Assembly: GCA_028684405.1 (NCBI GenBank)
Contig: JAQUGA010000020.1
Span: 1-21,174, forward strand
Origin: Bacteroidales bacterium
Lineage (GTDB): Bacteria; Bacteroidota; Bacteroidia; Bacteroidales; WCHB1-69
Direction of reading: 5' to 3'
DNA: 21,174 bases
Shown: one piece after another, positions 15,645 to 21,174 of the stretch
Layout: each line of letters opens with the position of its first letter
Numbering within the stretch: the first letter of the stretch is position 1
The notes under the pieces: generated by a model
Told to the model about the DNA's origin: nothing
The model's database searches: none
Seen by the model: the letters and a program-made list of their open reading frames with translations, nothing else
Position numbers and translations under genes: made by a program

Positions 15645-15681
15645 AAAAAAAAAACCGAAATTAATAATTTCGGTTTTTTTT
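15645..15681. terminator. Bidirectional intrinsic terminator
   Basis: A perfect 8-bp stem (ccgaaatt at 15655-15662 with aatttcgg at 15666-15673, loop aat) is flanked by ten A on the left and eight T on the right. It can therefore terminate both the plus-strand YqaA unit and the minus-strand kor operon, which converge here. This is the clearest terminator in the window. Confidence 0.93.
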
Positions 15682-15699
15682 ATACTAATCTGATAAAGT

Positions 15700-16251
15700 T
15701 TATAAAGTATGAATTGCTTTAATAATTTCTTTACCGATTTGAACTGCTTTAAGGTTCTCAGGAATTAAACCGTGGTGACGTTCTGGAAGAGATTTTTGCA
15801 AACCTTTTTCAATGAACTCTTCACTAACAACGGGTTTAACCCCTAGGAATCCGCCTAATATGATCATATTAAACAATTTGGCAATTCCAATTTCAGCAGC
15901 TTTGTCAGCGGCAGCAATTTGGTAAATGTTGATGTCTTTACGATTCGGGTGGCGAGTAATTCCATTGGGGTCATAAATAAGGAAACCGCCTGGTTTTACA
16001 GATGATTCAAATTTATCCAATGATTGTTGATTTAGGATAATGGCTGTGTCAAATGCATTCAAGGTAGGAGAGCTAATGCGTGTATCGCTGATGATAACAG
16101 TAACATTAGACGTACCGCCTCTCATTTCGGGACCGTACGATGGCATCCAGCTTACTTCTTTATCTTGCATTACGCCAGAGTAAGCTAAAATTTTCCCCAT
16201 TGAAAGAACTCCTTGTCCGCCAAATCCTGCAATGATTATTTCTTCTGTCAT
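15700..16251 (-). CDS. 2-oxoacid:ferredoxin oxidoreductase, gamma subunit
   Basis: This is the 183-residue gamma subunit of a ferredoxin-dependent 2-oxoacid oxidoreductase. GFGGQG at 9-14 and MPSYGPEMRGGTSNV at 36-50 are the standard motifs of the KorC/VorC/PorC domain. It is the last gene of the operon, 32 bases after the beta gene and just before the shared terminator. Length is normal. The ATG at 16251 gives the usual MTEEIIIAGFGGQG start. Confidence 0.94.
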   Translation of the reverse strand: MTEEIIIAGFGGQGVLSMGKILAYSGVMQDKEVSWMPSYGPEMRGGTSNVTVIISDTRISSPTLNAFDTAIILNQQSLDKFESSVKPGGFLIYDPNGITRHPNRKDINIYQIAAADKAAEIGIAKLFNMIILGGFLGVKPVVSEEFIEKGLQKSLPERHHGLIPENLKAVQIGKEIIKAIHTL

Positions 16252-16283
16252 GATTCAAATTTTTAAAATTAACATTAAATGAT

Positions 16284-17060
16284 TTATTCGGTAGGGGTTT
16301 TCAAGTCACCTAGAGGATAGAATGGGAACATATTATCCACCATCCATTTGTTTGCTTCAACAGGTGTCATTTTCCAACCTGAGTTGCAGTTTGATACAAT
16401 TTCTACGAAAGAAGTACCAGCTTTTTGACCTTGCAGTTCAAACGCTTTGCGAAGTGCTTTTTTAGCACGACGAACATGAGCTGGAGTGTGAACAGCTTGG
16501 CGGGTTACGTAAGAAGTTCCCGGAAGTTGAGCAACCAATTCTGTTATTTTTAGGGGGTTTCCCATGGTTTCAACATTACGACCGTATGGAGACGTTGCTG
16601 TTTTCATGTTGGGTAATGTTGTGGGAGCCATTTGACCACCGGTCATTCCATAAATTCCATTGTTGATGAAAATAATGGTAATGTTTTCGCCACGGTTGCA
16701 AGCATGAATCGTTTCGCCTGTACCAATCGCTGCTAAGTCGCCGTCACCTTGATAGGTAAATACATAACGGTCGGGCATTAAGCGTTTTACAGCTGATGCC
16801 AAGGCAGGAGCTCTACCGTGAGCGGCTTGTTGAAAGTCAAGGTTAAAGTAGTTGTATGCCAAAACAGCACATCCAACTGGGGCAATGCCTACGCAATTGC
16901 CTTGAATTCCCATTTCTTCGATTACTTCAGCAACCAAACGGTGGGCAGTACCGTGACCACAACCAGGGCAATAATGCATAACTGCATCATTTAAAACATC
17001 GGTTTTTTTATAAACCACATTTTCGGGTTGTATGATATCTTCTAATTTTATTTCAGACAT
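16284..17060 (-). CDS. 2-oxoacid:ferredoxin oxidoreductase, beta (TPP-binding) subunit
   Basis: This 258-residue subunit binds thiamine diphosphate, where the oxoacid is decarboxylated. CPGCGHG at 31-37 is the conserved N-terminal loop, and GDGD at 105-108 followed by NN at 133-134 forms the TPP/Mg motif. Its sequence resembles the beta subunit annotated in Bacteroides as 2-oxoglutarate oxidoreductase. The substrate may be 2-oxoglutarate or branched-chain 2-oxoacids; motifs do not decide. The ATG lies three bases after the alpha stop and has a strong GGAGGA site at 17067-17072 within the alpha gene. Confidence 0.94.
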   Translation of the reverse strand: MSEIKLEDIIQPENVVYKKTDVLNDAVMHYCPGCGHGTAHRLVAEVIEEMGIQGNCVGIAPVGCAVLAYNYFNLDFQQAAHGRAPALASAVKRLMPDRYVFTYQGDGDLAAIGTGETIHACNRGENITIIFINNGIYGMTGGQMAPTTLPNMKTATSPYGRNVETMGNPLKITELVAQLPGTSYVTRQAVHTPAHVRRAKKALRKAFELQGQKAGTSFVEIVSNCNSGWKMTPVEANKWMVDNMFPFYPLGDLKTPTE

Positions 17061-17063
17061 GGT

Positions 17064-18146
17064 TTATCCTCCAATAATTTTTGTTTTTAATGCATTAACA
17101 ATTTCTGCAGGTGATGCAATGATACCACCCATTCTGCCATAATGTTCAACTTTTACACGACATTCGGTAGCCAACTTAACGTCTTCTACCATTTGTCCTG
17201 CACTCATTTCTACAGTAAGTATACCTTTTGATTTTTGACCCAATTCTTTGATGATTTGTTTTGGGAAAGGCCACAATGTAATTGGACGAATAAGACCTAC
17301 TTTAATACCTTCTTCAGCGGCTAACTCCATAGCTTTTTGACAAATCCGAGCAGAAGAACCATAGGCTACAAAATAATAATCTGCGTTTTCGCAGTTAATA
17401 AGTTCGTATTTTACTTCGTTCTCTTCAATTATACGGTATTTTTCTTGAATTCTCAAGTTTACTTTTTCTTGTCGATCTGATTGAAGTTCCAAAGAGGTAA
17501 TAATGTTGTTTTTTCTATTGCCAGCTCTGCCATTGGTTGCCCATGGGTGATTTTCTGCAATATACTCATCTGTCCAACGTTCTTTATATTCTTCTAAATA
17601 TACTTTTTCCATCATTTGTCCAATCAAACCATCGGATAAAATCATTACAGGATTACGATATTTAAATGCTAAATCATATGACAATTCTACAAAGTCGTAC
17701 ATTTCTTGTACCGTAGAAGGTGCCAATGCAATAAGTCTGTAGTCACCATGACCACCGCCTTTAACCGTTTGAAAATAATCGCATTGTGAAGGTTGTATGG
17801 TTCCTAAACCAGGACCCGCACGAACTACGTTTACAACAACACAAGGTAGTTCTGCACCAGCAATATAGGATAATCCTTCTTGCATTAAACTAATGCCAGG
17901 GCTTGATGAACTAGTCATTACTTTTTTAGCACAAGCTGCTCCACCGTAAACCATATTGATTGAAGCGATTTCGCTTTCGGCTTGTAAAACGACCATACCA
18001 GTTTTCTCCCATGGCTTTTCAGCCATTAAGTGCTCTAGTATTTCCGATTGAGGGGTTATAGGGTAGCCGAAATATCCGTCTACTCCACAGCGAATAGCAG
18101 CTTCTGCTATTGCTTCATTCCCTTTCATTAACCTGAGTTCTTTCAT
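17064..18146 (-). CDS. vorB: 2-oxoacid:ferredoxin oxidoreductase, alpha subunit (VorB-like)
   Basis: The 360-residue alpha subunit carries GYPITPQSE (27-35), the pyrimidine-side TPP and inter-subunit motif. SSSSPGISLMQEGLSYIAGAE (77-97) and GPGLGTIQPSQ (111-121) follow. It closely resembles proteins annotated in Bacteroides as 3-methyl-2-oxobutanoate dehydrogenase subunit VorB, hence the symbol; KorA would be equally defensible. The complex makes acyl-CoA, CO2 and reduced ferredoxin from a 2-oxoacid and CoA, and can run in reverse. It is second in the operon, 24 bases after the ferredoxin gene. The cofactor-free alpha and TPP-bearing beta chains are separate, unlike the fused pyruvate enzyme of many anaerobes. 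Confidence 0.93.
   Translation of the reverse strand: MKELRLMKGNEAIAEAAIRCGVDGYFGYPITPQSEILEHLMAEKPWEKTGMVVLQAESEIASINMVYGGAACAKKVMTSSSSPGISLMQEGLSYIAGAELPCVVVNVVRAGPGLGTIQPSQCDYFQTVKGGGHGDYRLIALAPSTVQEMYDFVELSYDLAFKYRNPVMILSDGLIGQMMEKVYLEEYKERWTDEYIAENHPWATNGRAGNRKNNIITSLELQSDRQEKVNLRIQEKYRIIEENEVKYELINCENADYYFVAYGSSARICQKAMELAAEEGIKVGLIRPITLWPFPKQIIKELGQKSKGILTVEMSAGQMVEDVKLATECRVKVEHYGRMGGIIASPAEIVNALKTKIIGG
17067..17072 (-). promoter_or_regulatory. Shine-Dalgarno site for the beta-subunit gene
   Basis: GGAGGA on the minus strand is encoded by the last two glycine codons of the alpha subunit and lies six bases before the beta ATG. SD sites are unusual in Bacteroidota, so this one may serve to couple alpha and beta synthesis. 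Confidence 0.6.
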
Positions 18147-18170
18147 TTGGAATATTTTTTTGTTTTTTTA

Positions 18171-18389
18171 CTAAAATTTCTTTCTGTATACCGTGATAAC
18201 TCCATCTGGGCACACAACTGCACAGTTTGAACATCCTATACAGGCATCATTTTGCATTTCGGCAAAATTGTATCCTTTGCCATTCACTGTTTTTGATAGC
18301 TTGATTACACTCTGAGGGCATGCTTCAACACAAACTCCGCAGCCTTTGCAATGCTCAATGTCAACTACTATCGCTCCTTTAATTGCCAT
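18171..18389 (-). CDS. 2 x [4Fe-4S] ferredoxin subunit of the oxidoreductase (KorD-type)
   Basis: This 72-residue protein has two CxxCxxCxxxC clusters: C14, C17, C20, C24 and C50, C53, C56, C60. Each should bind a 4Fe-4S centre that passes electrons from the TPP site to free ferredoxin. It is the first gene of the four-gene operon, in the order delta-alpha-beta-gamma. A promoter match at 18460-18489 lies upstream. The cluster cysteines are complete and no frameshift is present. Confidence 0.95.
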   Translation of the reverse strand: MAIKGAIVVDIEHCKGCGVCVEACPQSVIKLSKTVNGKGYNFAEMQNDACIGCSNCAVVCPDGVITVYRKKF

Positions 18390-18459
18390 TTTTTAATGTT
18401 ATTAGTTTATATTTAATTTTTTTTATATATGTGTTACTCTTCATCTCTTTTACTCGACA

Positions 18460-18489
18460 CGAAGTTAGTTATTTTTGCTTTACGACCAA
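18460..18489 (-). promoter_or_regulatory. Candidate promoter of the 2-oxoacid oxidoreductase operon
   Basis: On the minus strand TTG (18489-18487) is followed after 19 bases by TAACTTCG (18467-18460), one mismatch from the TAnnTTTG -7. Spacing is ideal. The predicted leader to the ferredoxin ATG at 18389 is about 65 bases. Confidence 0.5.
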
Positions 18490-18615
18490 GCTTTTAATTG
18501 TTTAATTTTGTCAAAAAAGAGATAATTATTTGAAAAACAGCACATCAAAAAAATATAGTAAAAACAAATCCTCTTTGCATTATATTTATAAAACCCGTTG
18601 TTTAATATTTATTAA

Positions 18616-19530
18616 TTAAAAAATCGATAATTGTGTTTGGGTTGTAAATTGTTCTAAAAACTTAATGGCTCTGTGTGAGTTCCCTTTTGTGTTTAATAGT
18701 GGACTCCAAACCGCAATGCTGTAATGTTTTGGATAAATGGCAATAATGCCACCACCAACGCCACTTTTGCCTGGTAATCCAATTTTAAATGCAAATTCAC
18801 CCGATTCATCATACAAACCACAAGTTTGCATCAAAGCATTGATTCTTTTTGTTTGGCTTTTGCTTAATATAACTTGATTATTATCGCATTTCATCCCTTC
18901 GTTGGCCAAAAACATAAATGCACTTGAAAGCTCTTCGCAACTCATTTCCAATGAACATAAATGAAAATAAAAGTCTAAAACATCGGTGGGATTATTCTGA
19001 ATGTTTCCGTAGGATTTGATAAAATAACACAAAGCATTATTCAAATACCCGGATTCTTTTTCCGAATTTGCAATCGTTGGTGAATAGTTTAATTGTGGAT
19101 TTCCCGATATAAATCTCACAAAATCCAGAAATTCATCCATGGGGTTTTGTAAATGGCTAATCAAAATATCGCAAATGACCAAGGCACCCGCATTGATAAA
19201 AGGATTTCGGGGAATGCCCTTCTCTTTTTCTAATTGAATCAGCGAATTGAAAGCCGTTCCTGATGGCTCAACACCCATTCTGTCCCAGATTTTTTCGCCC
19301 AACATCTCAAATGCCATACACAACGAAAAGACTTTGGCAATACTTTGTATCGAAAATTTCTCTTGATAATCGCCCATTCCAAATTTCTCTCCATTGAGAA
19401 TTGATAAGTGAACTCCAAATTTTTCTGGATTCACTTTTGCCAATTCGGGAATGTAGTTTGCTAAATTTCCGATGTTCTCTTCGCTTTTTATTTTCGAATA
19501 AATGCTCGATATGATTTCGTTGTAATCCAT
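18616..19530 (-). CDS. glsA: Glutaminase (GlsA, serine-dependent beta-lactamase-like)
   Basis: The enzyme hydrolyses L-glutamine to glutamate and ammonia. It has 304 residues, the usual size. The nucleophile pair S63-x-x-K66 is in FSIQSIAKVF. The other active-site residues of the family are recognisable: N113 (NPFINAGA), E157 and N164, Y188 (DFYFHLCS), Y240 (GLYDESGEFA) and V258 (KSGVGGG). There is no signal peptide, so it is cytoplasmic. The ATG at 19530 begins MDYNEIISSIYSKI, as in family members. It lies 18 bases downstream of the outer-membrane protein gene, probably in one transcript. The 2-oxoacid oxidoreductase downstream has its own promoter. Confidence 0.96.
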   Translation of the reverse strand: MDYNEIISSIYSKIKSEENIGNLANYIPELAKVNPEKFGVHLSILNGEKFGMGDYQEKFSIQSIAKVFSLCMAFEMLGEKIWDRMGVEPSGTAFNSLIQLEKEKGIPRNPFINAGALVICDILISHLQNPMDEFLDFVRFISGNPQLNYSPTIANSEKESGYLNNALCYFIKSYGNIQNNPTDVLDFYFHLCSLEMSCEELSSAFMFLANEGMKCDNNQVILSKSQTKRINALMQTCGLYDESGEFAFKIGLPGKSGVGGGIIAIYPKHYSIAVWSPLLNTKGNSHRAIKFLEQFTTQTQLSIF

Positions 19531-19548
19531 TTGTATTGTATTTCTAAA

Positions 19549-21174
19549 TTATTGCATCATTTGTTCTTCCCCGTTGAAATCAAACATTTTTTTATTGTTA
19601 TCAGGTTTTCGAATGCCAAAGTTAAAACGAATATTGATTCCAAAACGCTGACTGTCGGTATATCTGTCTCCATTTGCATAAATACTTCCTTGATTTAACT
19701 CAAATTTGGTAATCATTGTTCGAAAAACATCTCTGGCACTTAAAGAAATATTTAATTTACGGTCGAAAAAAGATTGATTAATGCCGAAATTGATGGCACC
19801 AAAATTTTCTAATTCGTAAAAATTAAAAAATCCATTTATCATCATAAAGCCACTCATGGTGATTTTTGTTTGTTTGGTCAAACTTAATGAGTGAAAAGTA
19901 AACAATCGCCAGCTGTCTCTTTTGTAGTGTATGGGCGTGTTTTCGTAAAAGCCATCATACTCATTAATATTATATTGAACACCCAATCCGAAGAAGTATT
20001 TTTTTCCCGGAGGGATTCCGGCAATGCCTCTAAAATAAGTCTCTTTCCCTTTTCCAATATTATCATAGGTTCGGAGTGCTACTCCTTCTTGATTTTCGTC
20101 GCGATATGTTACGTTGGAAAAAATATCGGTTGTGTAACTTTGTCCAATCGCAAACAATGGAGTGTCGTCGAAACTAACATTGAGTTCGAAATTCTCGGTA
20201 AACTGCGGAGTTAGAGAAGGATTTCCGGTTTCGTAGAGAAATTGGTCAACGTAGCGCATGTAAGGATTTAGCAGGTCGTAGCTGGGTCTACTGATGGTTT
20301 TGCGATAAATCGCGTAAGATCGAAGTTCAAAATTAGCAATGGTAAACAATTTACGACTGAGGTATATGTATGGAAACCAGTCGGTTCGTTTTACCAGAAA
20401 GCCGGTGTCGGCCGGTATTGTTTGTATGCCTTCCATATTGGTATTCTCAAGTCGGATGCCTGCTTTTAAAAGGAAACCCGCCCATAAAGTGCGAGATGCT
20501 TGAAAATAACCAGCGTGAATCCATTCAGTATGCGTAAATGAATTACAGCGACTGCTGTCTTTTAATGAGATTCCATTATTTGTGTTGAAAAAATCGGCAT
20601 CGCTAAAATATTTCTGAACGGTCGATTTTATCCCAAATTCTGTTTTAATTTTCAATGGTAATTGATAGGTTACATCGGCTTGAAATAATCCAAAATGGCG
20701 TCCTTGAGTATTGTTGCTTTTACTTGATGAAATTCCAGAGAAAGGATGTGTATATTCTGTTTTAATATCTTGTTTGCCATTGTTTTGAATAAAACCATAG
20801 CCTGCTTTTATATCAATGTTTGAACCGTTGGTATCCAGTTTTATGATCATTCCCAAATCTTGTTGAATATTCAACATATTGCTTTGTCCATCAATATAAT
20901 TATCGCTATTAAAAAGAAATTCTTCTGCAGAGCCTTTAATTTTATTGTTGTTTTCGGAAACATAATTTGGCAATCCACCGTTGATTCGTCCATCATAGCT
21001 TAAAGTAATATTCTCCTTTAAATCGTAATTGATTCCATATCTGAGATAGAGCTGATTTCTTTTATTTCTATTTTGGGCGGTTTGAGTAAGAAAAGTATCC
21101 GTTTTTATCAAGCGATTGGAGTTTAACTCTTCCAAACGATCGTTGTAATTATAATTAATATTCAGGTATTGGGT
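19549..21174 (-). CDS. Outer-membrane beta-barrel protein (TonB-receptor-like), N-terminus outside the window
   Basis: The frame is open to the window edge (541 codons; upstream residues read TQYLNINYNYNDR), so the TTG at 21135 is not a start and the signal peptide, carboxypeptidase-like and plug domains, if present, lie outside. What remains is a C-terminal barrel with alternating hydrophobic and aromatic strands. The motif YRKTISRPSYDLLNPYMRY (277-295 from that TTG), followed by ETGNPSLTPQFTENFEL, is characteristic of the outer-membrane beta-barrel family 3 seen in Bacteroidota TonB-dependent-receptor-like proteins. The sequence ends in a long barrel strand (RFGINIRFNFG) plus a polar tail of about 20 residues. 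The ligand is unknown. It is the upstream gene to glsA. Confidence 0.88.
   Translation of the reverse strand, partial: TQYLNINYNYNDRLEELNSNRLIKTDTFLTQTAQNRNKRNQLYLRYGINYDLKENITLSYDGRINGGLPNYVSENNNKIKGSAEEFLFNSDNYIDGQSNMLNIQQDLGMIIKLDTNGSNIDIKAGYGFIQNNGKQDIKTEYTHPFSGISSSKSNNTQGRHFGLFQADVTYQLPLKIKTEFGIKSTVQKYFSDADFFNTNNGISLKDSSRCNSFTHTEWIHAGYFQASRTLWAGFLLKAGIRLENTNMEGIQTIPADTGFLVKRTDWFPYIYLSRKLFTIANFELRSYAIYRKTISRPSYDLLNPYMRYVDQFLYETGNPSLTPQFTENFELNVSFDDTPLFAIGQSYTTDIFSNVTYRDENQEGVALRTYDNIGKGKETYFRGIAGIPPGKKYFFGLGVQYNINEYDGFYENTPIHYKRDSWRLFTFHSLSLTKQTKITMSGFMMINGFFNFYELENFGAINFGINQSFFDRKLNISLSARDVFRTMITKFELNQGSIYANGDRYTDSQRFGINIRFNFGIRKPDNNKKMFDFNGEEQMMQ

Noticed and set aside
19891..20214. Plus-strand 107-codon frame within the outer-membrane protein gene
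   Set aside because: It lies opposite the diagnostic barrel motifs and has no promoter or family resemblance.
1..21174. Search for CRISPR arrays, tRNA/rRNA genes, insertion sequences, integrases, toxin-antitoxin or defence cassettes
   Set aside because: No repeat-spacer pattern, cloverleaf, transposase or recombinase motif, or defence-type gene was recognised; every large frame is accounted for by housekeeping or generic families.

Overview
The window is an AT-rich stretch of ordinary chromosomal DNA from a member of the Bacteroidota, most likely an anaerobic or facultative Bacteroidales-type organism. Four things point there: the purN / acpP-fabF-rnc arrangement, the VorB-type ferredoxin-linked 2-oxoacid oxidoreductase operon, the outer-membrane beta-barrel protein of the TonB-receptor-like family, and many matches to the Bacteroidetes promoter (-7 element TAnnTTTG) with almost no Shine-Dalgarno sequences. 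No tRNA, rRNA, insertion sequence, CRISPR array, integrase or defence cassette was seen. Both ends cut genes: ligA lacks its start and the outer-membrane protein lacks its N-terminus.

Layout. Positions 1-2928 (+) hold the 3' two thirds of ligA and a beta-CASP metallo-beta-lactamase-fold protein. Positions 2923-6712 (-) hold an M23 peptidase, an RluA-family pseudouridine synthase, a thioredoxin-like protein and a monofunctional aspartokinase. Positions 6827-9074 (-) are the acpP-fabF-rnc cluster (fatty acid elongation plus RNase III), divergent from purN and a small membrane protein (9419-10382, +). Positions 10389-13506 (-) form a tight glmM / cysteine desulfurase / GNAT acetyltransferase operon. 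Divergent from it, a TPR protein overlaps a YqaA/DedA-type membrane protein (13605-15627, +), and a clear bidirectional terminator follows. Positions 15700-18389 (-) are a four-gene 2-oxoacid:ferredoxin oxidoreductase operon in the order ferredoxin, alpha, beta, gamma. Positions 18616-21174 (-) hold a glutaminase directly downstream of an outer-membrane beta-barrel protein.

The genes serve central functions: DNA ligation, lipid, purine, lysine-family amino acid and cell-wall precursor synthesis, sulfur transfer, reductive or fermentative 2-oxoacid metabolism, and glutamine use. I found no convincing new multi-gene system. The strongest unexplained signal is a perfect 38-bp palindrome (7453-7490) inside the 5' coding part of rnc. 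In mRNA it would form a long double-stranded stem, which is the type of substrate the encoded RNase III cleaves, so it is a candidate for autoregulation or attenuation. Gene calls rest on recognised motifs. Promoter, operon and regulatory statements are inferences from sequence pattern.
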